A stretch of 64,000 nucleotides of DNA, from IMG/VR virus record IMGVR_UViG_3300033143_002031, positions 1 through 64,000 of that record, one strand, 5' to 3'. The stretch is from a virus. Below, piece after piece: positions 50,145 to 57,304 of the stretch (its first letter is position 1; each line of letters begins with the position of its first letter). The notes beneath the pieces are model-generated. The model did no database searches. It saw only the letters and a program-made list of their open reading frames with translations, and was not told the DNA's origin. The position numbers and the translations under genes were made by a program.

Positions 50145-50510
50145 TTAGCCGGCAAACTCCACCGGCTTCCGCCGCCCGCCCCGCTCCATGAACCACCCTT
50201 TGGCCCGACCACCGAGCCTACGAACCAGGCGCCCCATAGCCTCCCGAGGATCGAGGTTCCCGCAGGTATACATGTCGGCGGAGTAGAACCCGTGCTCGGG
50301 ATAGGTGTGGATGGAGGCATGCGACTCGGCGAGCCCTATGAGCACCGTCACCCCTTGCGGCGCAAAGGAGTGGTACCAGGAGTGTAGCACCGTCGCGCCG
50401 GCCTCCTCGCAGGCGTCCTGAAGGGCTCGCAGAACCTCCTTCTTATCGTTCAAGAGTGACGGGTCTGCGCCCCACGCATCGACCACCACGTGGCGTCCTA
50501 TGATCGCCAT
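50145..50510 (-). CDS. speD: S-adenosylmethionine decarboxylase proenzyme
   Basis: 121 residues on the - strand. GLAESHASIHTYPEHGFYSA (cleavage between Glu62 and Ser63, which becomes the pyruvoyl group), His68 and Cys83 of MYTCG are the catalytic residues of the class 1 bacterial/archaeal enzyme. Length and order match the SpeD/SpeH family. The product, decarboxylated AdoMet, donates aminopropyl groups for spermidine. It is one of very few - strand genes here, so it is probably transcribed apart. A host-derived metabolic gene is likely; no spermidine synthase is seen. Confidence 0.85.
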   Translation of the reverse strand: MAIIGRHVVVDAWGADPSLLNDKKEVLRALQDACEEAGATVLHSWYHSFAPQGVTVLIGLAESHASIHTYPEHGFYSADMYTCGNLDPREAMGRLVRRLGGRAKGWFMERGGRRKPVEFAG

Positions 50511-50571
50511 GGGCCGACTCTACCGGACGGTGAGTTTTCGGGCCAGTCCTCGGCCTTCGGCCTCGGATTCC

Positions 50572-50586
50572 GCGACCAATGGTCGC
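50572..50586. repeat. 15-bp palindrome GCGACCAATGGTCGC, copy 3
   Basis: Reverse complement of the 15-mer at 2306 and 29884. It lies between the divergent speD gene and the box promoter at 50596, so it could control either. The surrounding 200 bases hold no gene. Confidence 0.75.
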
Positions 50587-50595
50587 TGCCTGTTG

Positions 50596-50695
50596 CCTAC
50601 ACTTCCCTACAAATCGACACGGGTCCCGCCGTTTGCTCTTGACGCTGCCCCCGAAGCGCGATAGGCTGGTATTCAGATGGCGGATGACTTCCGCC
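50596..50695 (+). promoter_or_regulatory. Box, promoter and leader hairpin for 50709
   Basis: Same 25-bp box as at 46857 (identical by eye), GTTTGCTC, TTGACG (50639-50644), 17-bp spacer, TAGGCT (50662-50667), hairpin GGCGG-ATGACTT-CCGCC (50679-50695), AGGGAGG. Confidence 0.85.
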
Positions 50696-50708
50696 AGGGA
50701 GGTACCAG

Positions 50709-51206
50709 ATGGCAGCCACTTTCAACGCAATCGCCTTTACCGCCCTCGCGGCGTTCTTGAAGGGGCTCGGATTCATCCCTACCACGATCAAGACCAAGGA
50801 CGGCCACGAGGTTGTTTTCGAGCGCCGCCACCACGGCGACGACCAACTGATCGTGCTCGTCTACACGTCCTGCTCCCCCGAGGGTGGTGCGGTCCGAAAG
50901 AAGGGCAAGGACGCGATCCGCGTCTGCCTCGTGTGCGAGAGCGACCGTGTGGCCTCCGTCCAGAAGCACTACGGCAGCTACCAGCGGGACGGGCGCCTCG
51001 GCCTCGGCAGTGCGACGAGGGTGAACAGGGCGGGGACCACCGAGTCAATCTTCCAACGTATCCGCTCCCGGGCGCAGGGGATGTACAAGTTGGCGAACCA
51101 GTTGCACAGGGGCGAGCACTGCACCTGCGGCGCTCCTCGCTTCCCCGACACCGGGAAGTGCGTTCTGCGCGGCTACTGCCCCGACAAGAACGCGAAGGCG
51201 GCGTAA
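50709..51206 (+). CDS. Protein of unknown function with C-terminal Cys cluster
   Basis: 165 residues. Alpha/beta N-terminal half (GLGFIPTTIKTKDGHEVVF, QLIVLVYTSC). C-terminal CTCGAPRFPDTGKCVLRGYC may bind zinc. First gene of an operon of six overlapping or adjacent genes to 52722. Not recognised. Confidence 0.65.
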   Translation: MAATFNAIAFTALAAFLKGLGFIPTTIKTKDGHEVVFERRHHGDDQLIVLVYTSCSPEGGAVRKKGKDAIRVCLVCESDRVASVQKHYGSYQRDGRLGLGSATRVNRAGTTESIFQRIRSRAQGMYKLANQLHRGEHCTCGAPRFPDTGKCVLRGYCPDKNAKAA

Positions 51207-51208
51207 CC

Positions 51209-51550
51209 GTGCCTGACTTCAACATCGAAACCTCGTGGACCTGTGCCACGAATCAATACTGGACGACCCGCGTGACGGGCTCTCAGGGCGACGTCTACAC
51301 CGTGTGGTGGGGACGCCTCCCCGAGGCCCGCGTCATGGAGACGGGTGCGCAGCACGGCTGGCAGTGCGAGTGCAAGGGCTACCAGTTCCGAGGCACCTGC
51401 AAGCACATCCGCGAGGTCGACGAGAGCGGTGAGCGCTGCGGTTGGAACGCCGCGCTCGAACCCTCGGCCGAGTGCGTGCACGACGCTGACGGCGAGCCCT
51501 GCTGCCCCGAGTGCGGCGGACCCGTCCGAGCGTACCGGGTGGCGGTATGA
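51209..51550 (+). CDS. SWIM-type zinc finger protein
   Basis: 113 residues from GTG 51209, two bases after the previous stop. CECKGYQFRGTCKHI is the CxCx(n)CxH SWIM zinc motif, which binds nucleic acid or partner proteins. A further CCPECGG-type pair lies near the C terminus. Coupled to the next gene by stop/start overlap. Confidence 0.75.
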   Translation: MPDFNIETSWTCATNQYWTTRVTGSQGDVYTVWWGRLPEARVMETGAQHGWQCECKGYQFRGTCKHIREVDESGERCGWNAALEPSAECVHDADGEPCCPECGGPVRAYRVAV

Positions 51551-51867
51551 CGCCCACAATCTTCCCAGAGTACGAGTCGGTCGAGGCGTTCGTGGAGGAC
51601 TGCTTCGATGACGAGCGCGACCACTTCACGACAGGTGACATGCAGGCGTTGAACGCGGCGACGCGCATGCGCCTCTCAGACGTCCGCAAGGCTCTGGAGG
51701 GGTACGGGCTCCTGTTCGTCCCTCGCAAGCCTCAGAAGCGTGTCAGGGGCTTCACAAGCAACCCTCATGATCGTTGGTACGGCAAAGGATCAGACAGGAC
51801 GTATGGAGGTTCCGGATGGGAGCAGATCTCAGGGTTCGCAGGTGACAAGAATCGAGGGGGCTGGTGA
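51547..51867 (+). CDS. Small protein of unknown function
   Basis: 106 residues from ATG 51547 (overlaps the SWIM-gene stop). Helical N-terminal half with a helix-turn-helix-like stretch (TGDMQALNAATRMRLSDVRK), polar Gly-rich C terminus. A role with the SWIM protein is possible. Not recognised. Confidence 0.6.
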   Translation: MTPTIFPEYESVEAFVEDCFDDERDHFTTGDMQALNAATRMRLSDVRKALEGYGLLFVPRKPQKRVRGFTSNPHDRWYGKGSDRTYGGSGWEQISGFAGDKNRGGW

Positions 51868-52238
51868 TGCGCGACCTCGACAAGATCTGTAAAGAGTGCC
51901 TTGAGTGCATCTGCAACCCCTGTGCACGGCGCGACTACGTGGAGGAGCAGCTAGAAGTAGAGGGCACGCTCGTCCTGGACGACCTGCGCCTTCAGGTGCT
52001 CCACACGTCCGCCCCGTGGGGCATGACGCGGCACCTTGTGGTCGAGCGCCACGACGGCAAGGGCGGCATCCCGTGGGAAGTCCTCCAGGCAGCCAAGGAC
52101 GAGGCTCTCGGGCCGGACGCCCTGGCCGTGGAGATTTACCCGGAGAGGGACGACGTGGTGAACGAGGTCAATCGGAGGCACCTCTGGGAAGTGCCTTCCA
52201 TGATGATCGAGGGGCTGACGCTCCGGAGGGGATCATGA
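51867..52238 (+). CDS. Protein with N-terminal Cys cluster
   Basis: 123 residues from ATG 51867. CKECLECICNPC at residues 8-19 probably binds metal. The rest is alpha/beta (TRHLVVERHDGKGGIPW, LQAAKDEALGPDALAVEIYP); the last resembles small uncharacterised phage proteins. Function unknown. Overlaps the next start. Confidence 0.65.
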   Translation: MRDLDKICKECLECICNPCARRDYVEEQLEVEGTLVLDDLRLQVLHTSAPWGMTRHLVVERHDGKGGIPWEVLQAAKDEALGPDALAVEIYPERDDVVNEVNRRHLWEVPSMMIEGLTLRRGS

Positions 52239-52462
52239 GCCTTGGGAACCCTGCTCTGGATCGGCTTTGGACGTGGGCTGTTGAAGGTTCGGGAACGGCG
52301 TGTTGTGGCGAGAGCGCGTCCTGCTACGACGCCTTCGCGCAGCGTATCGAACGTGAGGCCGGGCTTGACCCGTGGGACCCCGAGGTAGCTCGTAGGCGCA
52401 CGGGCGCGGTCAATGCAGCATGGTATGAGCAACAGGCGAAGTACGCGAAGGAGGAGTCATGA
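52235..52462 (+). CDS. Small protein of unknown function
   Basis: 75 residues from ATG 52235, overlapping the previous stop. CCGESASC may bind metal; the rest is helical. Coupled to the TM2 gene that follows. Not recognised. Confidence 0.55.
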   Translation: MSLGNPALDRLWTWAVEGSGTACCGESASCYDAFAQRIEREAGLDPWDPEVARRRTGAVNAAWYEQQAKYAKEES

Positions 52463-52722
52463 TCGGACAACGCGACCTGTTCTTCGGGTACTTGACGTGG
52501 GCCACCTGTTTCGTCGGCTTCTGCGGGCTCCACCGCCTGTACACCGGGCGGTACGTGACGGGGCTCCTGTGGTTCTGTACGGGCGGCTTGCTCTTCATCG
52601 GGCAGTTGATCGACCTCGGGTTCATCCCGTACTTCTGCGCCAATCCGCACATGAGCCAGCGCGAGACGCGGCTCCTCGCGGAGCAGCGGGGGGACGGGGC
52701 GGGAAATCTTCGCCAGGGGTGA
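52459..52722 (+). CDS. TM2-domain membrane protein
   Basis: 87 residues. FCGLHRLYTGRYVTGLLWF then GGLLFIGQLIDLGFIPYF is the TM2 domain: two transmembrane helices joined by a short loop, with the G-x-HRxY-x-G motif. The family is widespread and its biochemical role unclear. It is last in the operon; GAAATCTTC lies at its 3' end. Confidence 0.75.
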   Translation: MIGQRDLFFGYLTWATCFVGFCGLHRLYTGRYVTGLLWFCTGGLLFIGQLIDLGFIPYFCANPHMSQRETRLLAEQRGDGAGNLRQG

Positions 52723-52731
52723 CGTTTGCTA

Positions 52732-52791
52732 TTGACACGGGCTCCGACCCGTGTTAGGGTGGTGCTCAGAGATCGGGGATGGATTCCCCGA
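52732..52791 (+). promoter_or_regulatory. Promoter and leader hairpin for 52804
   Basis: GTTTGCTA, TTGACA (52732-52737), 17-bp spacer, TAGGGT (52755-52760), hairpin TCGGGG-ATGGATT-CCCCGA (52773-52791), AAGGAGG. The upstream box is not present here. Confidence 0.85.
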
Positions 52792-52803
52792 AGGAGGATC
52801 GAG

Positions 52804-53160
52804 ATGAAGTGGCCTTTCAAGTCCCTGAAGCAATCGAGCACGTGGCCGATGCAGCCGTTCGTCGTGCAGTTCGCGGCGGCCGTGCTCAGTGCGCCTCCGC
52901 AGTCGCGGAAGGAATTCGCCGGTAAGATGATCGAGAGGTGTGTCCGCATGGGCGCCCGCCTCGCCGTCGAGTTCGGCATGCCTGCCCCACTGTTCGTGGA
53001 GGTGGCCAAGGCGCAGATCATCCGCGAGGGCGGACCGTCCGCGCAGGCGGCCTTGGCGGAGGCGTTCGGCGAGGACGTGCTCGCTACCATCGACGGCGCC
53101 GACGAGGTGCTGGCGCAGGTGCACGAAATCTTCTCGGGTGACGAGGTGCCCGAGGCGTAA
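52804..53160 (+). CDS. Small helical protein
   Basis: 118 residues from ATG 52804 after AAGGAGGATCGAG. Mostly helix (RKEFAGKMIERCVRMGARLA), acidic C terminus. Single-gene unit with a hairpin leader. Function unknown. GAAATCTTC lies near the end. Confidence 0.65.
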   Translation: MKWPFKSLKQSSTWPMQPFVVQFAAAVLSAPPQSRKEFAGKMIERCVRMGARLAVEFGMPAPLFVEVAKAQIIREGGPSAQAALAEAFGEDVLATIDGADEVLAQVHEIFSGDEVPEA

Positions 53161-53213
53161 CGCAGGGTGACAGTCTGAAATCGGCTTGCCTCCGACGGAA
53201 GACTTTACCATTG

Positions 53214-53279
53214 CCCGGCCCGGGGGTTCTCCCCCCAGGCCCCCGGGTCCGGGCACTTTGATGCGGGACGACTCCCGCA
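53214..53279 (+). promoter_or_regulatory. Long GC hairpin and divergent leader hairpin before 53295
   Basis: CCCGG-CCCGGGGG paired with CCCCCGGG-CCGGG (13 bp, 53214-53253, one bulge), then GCGGG-ACGACT-CCCGC (53263-53278, flanked by T-A) and AAGGAAGG. The second is a shortened variant of the leader hairpin family. No clear -35 or -10 was found. Confidence 0.6.
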
Positions 53280-53294
53280 AGGAAGGAATGAACC

Positions 53295-53678
53295 ATGAAC
53301 GATCATCTGCTCATCACGAAGGCCGACAACCCGAGCGCGAGCCTACCCACGGGCGAGCCCGTCGCCAAGGCCCCTCAGACGGCCCCTGAGACCGTCTGCG
53401 ACCCCCGGGCCATTCTGGTCGCCGAGCGCGTCGAGAGCCCTCACGAGGTGCTTCTGGGCGATTTCGTGCAGGCTCAGGGCTGGAGTCGCCCCCGGCGCGT
53501 CGAGTTCATCGACTCGGCGGAGTCCGGCCCGGTTCTGTTCCTGGCGGACCCTGACGAGTCCCGGACGAACGAGCACGGCATCCGCCGTCTCGACGCGGAC
53601 GGCTGGGAGGGGCGCGGGGCGTGGAAGCGCTACCCGAACCTGCGCCGCGTGTGGGACGCTGCCCACGGTGGGTCCTGA
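53295..53678 (+). CDS. Small protein of unknown function
   Basis: 127 residues. Central EVLLGDFVQAQGWSRPRRVE, then a beta-rich part (GPVLFLADPDESRTNEHGI) and a charged end. The protein overlaps the next GTG start by 11 bases. No family recognised. Confidence 0.6.
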   Translation: MNDHLLITKADNPSASLPTGEPVAKAPQTAPETVCDPRAILVAERVESPHEVLLGDFVQAQGWSRPRRVEFIDSAESGPVLFLADPDESRTNEHGIRRLDADGWEGRGAWKRYPNLRRVWDAAHGGS

Positions 53679-54000
53679 CGAGACCGCCCCCGAGGCCGAA
53701 GACCTGGAGATTGCTCTTGACCTTCAGACGTGCGATAGTACGTCTGAGGTCAGGACAGTGGCTACACGACAACGGGAGTGGCAACAGCGCATGCAGGCGG
53801 AGGGCAGATGTATCATCTGCGGCGAGGAGTCCGTTGTGCCCTGCTACTGCGAGGCCCATCGGAACCAGCGTATGAAGAAGATCCGTGAGCGGCGGGGCGA
53901 GGAGTACCAGCCACAGCAGTGTTCGGCTTGCGGCGAAGAAGGCCATAACAGGCGAACTTGTCCCCACGCGGACAAATCCCAACTCGCAGAAGCAACCTGA
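53668..54000 (+). CDS. CCHC-type zinc knuckle protein
   Basis: 110 residues from GTG 53668. Two zinc sites: CIICGEESVVPCYCEAH and a classical CSACGEEGHNRRTCPH knuckle at the C terminus, as in retroviral and plant nucleic-acid-binding proteins. The middle is charged helix. Single-stranded nucleic acid binding is likely. A terminator follows directly. Confidence 0.7.
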   Translation: MGPDETAPEAEDLEIALDLQTCDSTSEVRTVATRQREWQQRMQAEGRCIICGEESVVPCYCEAHRNQRMKKIRERRGEEYQPQQCSACGEEGHNRRTCPHADKSQLAEAT

Positions 54001-54001
54001 G

Positions 54002-54036
54002 AGCGCGGCCCGGGGAAACGGACCGCGCTTTTCTTT
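54002..54036 (+). terminator. Intrinsic terminator
   Basis: AGCGCGG / CCGCGCT stem continued by CC / GG after one mismatch, loop GGGGAAAC, then TTTTCTTT. It ends the unit of 53295-54000. Confidence 0.75.
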
Positions 54037-54055
54037 GGTCTCCGAGGAAAACTCA

Positions 54056-54550
54056 ATGGGCGGCATGAGCCAGAACGACAAGAACGAGCTTCTGATCGAG
54101 ATGTTTGAAGCCCCTGTGATCGGGGCAGACTACGGGCACTACTACGACCCTCCCGAGGGGTTCGTCAAGCCCACGAGCTACCCAGGGCTCGGAGGCGGTA
54201 AGTCCATGGCGGCCATGAATGTGGGCTACGTGGACCTCGGCCTCGTCAACCCTTACGGAGAAGGGCCGAAGGACAAGAAGCTGCGCTCCACGATCCTCCG
54301 GTACGTCGTCAAACTCCTGATCGCCTCAAAGGGTAAGTCAGTCTTCATACGCGATCCGGAGTGGGCCCTGAAGGAGGTCTACCCGGGTCAAAAGGTCAAG
54401 ACCGTCCTGAAGGAGAAGGTCGAAGAAGCGCTCGAAGCCATGTTCGGCGTGGACATGCTCGTTGTCGTCAGCGGCTTCAAGGGCAAGACCGGCTTCGGCT
54501 GGCGGTTCAAGTGCACGGACCTTGCGAAGCATCCAAAGGTGGTAGCGTGA
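54056..54550 (+). CDS. Protein of unknown function
   Basis: 164 residues from ATG 54056; the alternative ATG nine bases later is equally possible. A Gly-rich loop (YPGLGGGKSMAAM) resembles a P-loop but has one residue too few. Helix-rich C-terminal half (VKTVLKEKVEEALEAMFGVD). Coupled to the next gene by GTGA. GAAAACTC lies just upstream. Confidence 0.6.
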   Translation: MGGMSQNDKNELLIEMFEAPVIGADYGHYYDPPEGFVKPTSYPGLGGGKSMAAMNVGYVDLGLVNPYGEGPKDKKLRSTILRYVVKLLIASKGKSVFIRDPEWALKEVYPGQKVKTVLKEKVEEALEAMFGVDMLVVVSGFKGKTGFGWRFKCTDLAKHPKVVA

Positions 54551-54843
54551 GTTGGATTCGAGACGTGCTCGACTGGGACGAGTCGCAGGACCCCGCGCAG
54601 GCGCCTGCGAAGACCCTGACGGCCCCCTGGCACGCTCTAGGGGCTCGGGACCGTCAGTTGCTCGACGCGCTTGCAGACGGCACCTGGACGAAAGAGAGTG
54701 CGCTTCGGGGAGTACTTCGATGGAGTCGAGCCCGCTTCTTCCTGACGACGCTCCGGATGGTAGCGGTCGGGTGGATCAAGGCCCGGCCGGCAAACTCCTT
54801 CCTCACGAGCGAATACCAACTGAGCCCAGAGGTGTGGAAATGA
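54547..54843 (+). CDS. Small winged-helix-like protein
   Basis: 98 residues from GTG 54547, overlapping the previous stop. Helix-turn-helix-type centre (RDRQLLDALADGTWTKESA, LRGVLRWSRARFFLTTLRMV) followed by a wing-like strand. GGCAAACTCC lies within the C-terminal coding part. Coupled to the next gene. Confidence 0.5.
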   Translation: MSWIRDVLDWDESQDPAQAPAKTLTAPWHALGARDRQLLDALADGTWTKESALRGVLRWSRARFFLTTLRMVAVGWIKARPANSFLTSEYQLSPEVWK

Positions 54844-55049
54844 TGGACATGGCGAATACCTCTGGTGGCAAACGGTGTGCGCACGACTGGCGCATCGTAG
54901 ACACCCGTGTCGATCAGATGTACGGCCTGGACAAGAATCCAGTCTTCGACGTGAGGTGCCGCAAGTGTGGGGCCACGCAGCAGGTAAAGGGGCAGGCTGC
55001 CCTGAAGGCGCTGTCCAACCGGGCTCCCTTCGCTACCAGCCTCGGCTGA
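54840..55049 (+). CDS. Small zinc-ribbon-like protein
   Basis: 69 residues from ATG 54840 (overlaps the preceding stop). CAHDW and CRKCGATQQV are likely zinc ligands. Basic C terminus. Last gene of the unit, followed by the repressor promoter. Confidence 0.6.
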   Translation: MMDMANTSGGKRCAHDWRIVDTRVDQMYGLDKNPVFDVRCRKCGATQQVKGQAALKALSNRAPFATSLG

Positions 55050-55059
55050 GAGTTTGCCA

Positions 55060-55088
55060 TTGACATCTGTATAGCGCTCTGCTATACA
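55060..55088 (+). promoter_or_regulatory. Promoter with internal operator for the RHH repressor
   Basis: TTGACA (55060-55065), 17-bp spacer, TATACA (55083-55088). A perfect inverted repeat TGTATAGC-GCTCT-GCTATACA (55068-55088) covers the spacer and the -10. A ribbon-helix-helix protein bound here would block polymerase. The ATG at 55096 is seven bases after the -10, so the message is leaderless or nearly so. Confidence 0.8.
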
Positions 55089-55095
55089 CACCTCC

Positions 55096-55281
55096 ATGGC
55101 CAAGAAGTTCGATCGTCCTCTGCTCGTCCGTGTGGATGCTGCGCTCTTGAAGCGGCTGGATGCGCTTCTGGCCCAGCGTCAACGCGCTACCCCTCATAGC
55201 GTCATGAGCCGGTCGAGCCTGGTCCGAATGATCCTCTGGGAGGCCATCGAGCGGGAACTGGAAAGGGACGAGAGCCCATGA
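55096..55281 (+). CDS. Ribbon-helix-helix (CopG/Arc-like) repressor
   Basis: 61 residues. RPLLVRVDAALLKRLDALLA (strand then helix A), and MSRSSLVRMILWEAIERELE (helix B) give the RHH fold. Small dimeric DNA-binding repressors of this type bind short inverted repeats and usually repress themselves; the repeat at 55068-55088 is the obvious operator. No ribosome site precedes the start. Overlaps the next gene by four bases. Confidence 0.8.
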   Translation: MAKKFDRPLLVRVDAALLKRLDALLAQRQRATPHSVMSRSSLVRMILWEAIERELERDESP

Positions 55282-55898
55282 CAATCCAGACGAAAGCAGA
55301 GGCGATCGAAATCCTCGAACGCTACTACGCGCACATCATTGCGCTGGGGCGATACGAGGCTACGCAGATCGCGCTAGCCGAGGGTACGATTCACAGTCGG
55401 CGTCTTCGAGCCCGACTGAAAGAGATCGACCGGCTGCCCATCGGGGACGAGCGGTGGATGGGCGCAATCTTCTCGGCCAAGGTGTTCGAGTACACCGGGC
55501 GCATGCTGGAGGTGGAGGAAGCCTCGCCGCGAACTCGTGGTGGAGGTGGGGGTGGTAGGCCCATCCGCATCTGGCGCCTGCGCGCCGGGGAGCCTTTGCC
55601 GCAACGGCCGGCAACGTGGCAGGGACAGCGCCCTCTCGGCTTCCCGGACAAGATCGACCCCGTCACCTTGAAGCTGGCCCTCGATGAGCTACGAGAAATC
55701 TTCGATCTGGCCCAACTAGTGCGTGAGCACGTCGATGCGAAGAGGAGGCAACTGATCCTTGGTCAGGAGGGGCCGACCGAGGCTGACATCGCTGCGCTGG
55801 AGAAGAAGGTCGAGAACCGGGCCACCTACACGGGTAATCACGTGATGGAACTCACGCAGGTCGGGCTCTGGCTCGCGTGGAAGACGCGGCGGGGGTGA
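55278..55898 (+). CDS. Protein of unknown function
   Basis: 206 residues from ATG 55278. Helical N-terminal domain (about 1-85), a Gly-rich loop (TRGGGGGGRPIRIWRLR) around residue 90, then a helical C-terminal half (LKLALDELREIFDLAQLVRE). It is in the repressor operon, just before RNase HII. Function unknown. Confidence 0.6.
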   Translation: MTIQTKAEAIEILERYYAHIIALGRYEATQIALAEGTIHSRRLRARLKEIDRLPIGDERWMGAIFSAKVFEYTGRMLEVEEASPRTRGGGGGGRPIRIWRLRAGEPLPQRPATWQGQRPLGFPDKIDPVTLKLALDELREIFDLAQLVREHVDAKRRQLILGQEGPTEADIAALEKKVENRATYTGNHVMELTQVGLWLAWKTRRG

Positions 55899-55902
55899 TG
55901 CT

Positions 55903-56571
55903 ATGCCCTATGTGATCGGAGTGGACGAATCTGGGACGGGCGCTTGGGCGGGAAGTTTTTTTGTAGGGGCAGTCGCCGTTGAGGTGGTGCCATTCAACAG
56001 TGCCATCGGGCGCCACCTGAAGGACTCGAAGAAGCTGAGTGACGCCCGGAGGCGGAAGGCGTGCCCGCTCATCCGGGAGCACGCCGCAGCCGTTGCTGTG
56101 GTGGAGGTCCCGGTCTGGCAGATCAACCTCGGACCGAGGACGGCCTGGCGCATCGCAATCTCCAAGGCCCTCATGGAGGTCCGGGAGGCCCTGGGCATCG
56201 AGCGGGAGCAGGCCGACGAGCACGCGCTCTTGATCGACGGGCCACCCGACTCGGACCTGATCACGATGCTCGGGAGCGGCGGCTGGTACCACCCGCGCTT
56301 CGAGGTGGAGGGGGACGACAAGTTCCCCGCCATCATGGCCGGGGCGATCCTCGCCAAGACAGCACGCAACGATGCCATGGTTGGGCTGTCCTCGGAGTTT
56401 CCCGAGTACGGCTGGGAGCGCAACTCGGGGTACGGCACGCCGGAGCACTGGAGGGCGTGTCAGGAGCACGGCATCACCAAGCACCACCGCCGGATCAAGC
56501 GGCTGCGGAAGTGTGAGGGCTACAAGCCCAAGGGCAACTGGTTCGATGAAGAAGGAAACCGTGACGAGTGA
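55903..56571 (+). CDS. rnhB: Ribonuclease HII
   Basis: 222 residues. VDESGTGAWAGSF (Asp7, Glu8), KDSKKLS, LLIDGPP (Asp112), ILAKTARND and a C-terminal GYGTPEH..KHHRRI are the ordered motifs of RNase HII, which cuts RNA in RNA:DNA hybrids (primer removal). The fourth acidic position usually reads AKVxRD; here it is AKTARND, so either Asn replaces the catalytic Asp or the Asp is shifted by one. Second-to-last gene of its unit. Confidence 0.85.
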   Translation: MPYVIGVDESGTGAWAGSFFVGAVAVEVVPFNSAIGRHLKDSKKLSDARRRKACPLIREHAAAVAVVEVPVWQINLGPRTAWRIAISKALMEVREALGIEREQADEHALLIDGPPDSDLITMLGSGGWYHPRFEVEGDDKFPAIMAGAILAKTARNDAMVGLSSEFPEYGWERNSGYGTPEHWRACQEHGITKHHRRIKRLRKCEGYKPKGNWFDEEGNRDE

Positions 56572-57127
56572 TGGTCGTTGGCAGGCTGTTCTGGAGGCGC
56601 ACAAAATGGGCGGACCGGAGTGGCAGCAAGAGGAGAAGTTCAAGCCGCTCGGCGCTTCGGGCGAGGTGCTGGGGATGAAGTGCGTCGAGCCTGGCTGCGA
56701 TGGGCTCCTCCACCTCATGTGGTCCGACCGCGTGCAACGCTACTGGTACTCGTGCACGAACTGGCCACGGTGCAAGGGCTCCCTGCCGTGCGACAAGGCG
56801 GGAGCCCCACGCGGGAAGCCCCGGACCAAGGAACTCCAGGGGTGGCGCAACAAGGCCCACGAAATCTTCGACACCTTGTGGAAGGACAAGCACTGCGCCC
56901 GATCGGCTGCCTACGCCTGGTTCCGCCGGGTGATGGTGTGCACGCCCGATCAGGCGCACATCTTCAAGCAGGATGTGGAGGGCTGCCAGAAGCTCATTGC
57001 TCTAGTCGAGGAGAAGGGACCTGGAACCGAGTTCTGGGAGTCGTGGTTCAGGCCAGGCAAGCGCGTGACGCCGAAGAAGGGCAGCGGAAAGAAGCGGCGA
57101 CGATCTACTTCTCAGGGGACTCGGTGA
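56561..57127 (+). CDS. Topoisomerase-type zinc ribbon protein
   Basis: 188 residues from GTG 56561, with AAGGAA upstream (ATG 56546 is the alternative). CVEPGCDGLLHLMWSDRVQR followed by SCTNWPRCKG is a C4 zinc finger as in the C terminus of topoisomerase I. A second domain (KAHEIFDTLWKDKHCARSAA, AWFRRVMV) occurs in phage proteins annotated as zinc-finger-containing domain. DNA binding likely; no catalytic motif. Confidence 0.65.
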   Translation: MTSDGRWQAVLEAHKMGGPEWQQEEKFKPLGASGEVLGMKCVEPGCDGLLHLMWSDRVQRYWYSCTNWPRCKGSLPCDKAGAPRGKPRTKELQGWRNKAHEIFDTLWKDKHCARSAAYAWFRRVMVCTPDQAHIFKQDVEGCQKLIALVEEKGPGTEFWESWFRPGKRVTPKKGSGKKRRRSTSQGTR

Positions 57128-57272
57128 TGTGTTCGAGCCAGTCCACGTTGCCGTCGATGCTAGGATCGGGATTGTCGCGAAAGATGTTCACGAGGAGACG
57201 AGGATCGTTAGGATCGCGCTTGTCACCAGGGTCCTGCGGTTCGCACGCTTGAAACCAAGGTTCCCACGGCAT
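57105..57272 (-). CDS. Short - strand gene of 55 residues
   Basis: Reads MPWEPWFQACEPQDPGDKRD on to GNVDWLEHITESPEK, then TAG (57105-57107). On the - strand AGGAG lies seven bases before its ATG (CCAGGAGACGATC-ATG), a good ribosome site. It fills an otherwise empty 177-base gap and overlaps the preceding gene tail to tail by 23 bases. No family recognised. Confidence 0.6.
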   Translation of the reverse strand: MPWEPWFQACEPQDPGDKRDPNDPRLLVNIFRDNPDPSIDGNVDWLEHITESPEK

Positions 57273-57304
57273 GATCGTCTCCTGGTAGAAGGGTAGAGTA
57301 GCAC

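Noticed and set aside
53214-53253. Long GC hairpin as a terminator
   Set aside because: No T-run follows; the sequence continues into a leader hairpin and a ribosome site.
54180-54230. Walker A motif in the 164-residue protein at 54056
   Set aside because: GLGGGKS has one residue too few for GxxxxGK[ST], and no Walker B follows.
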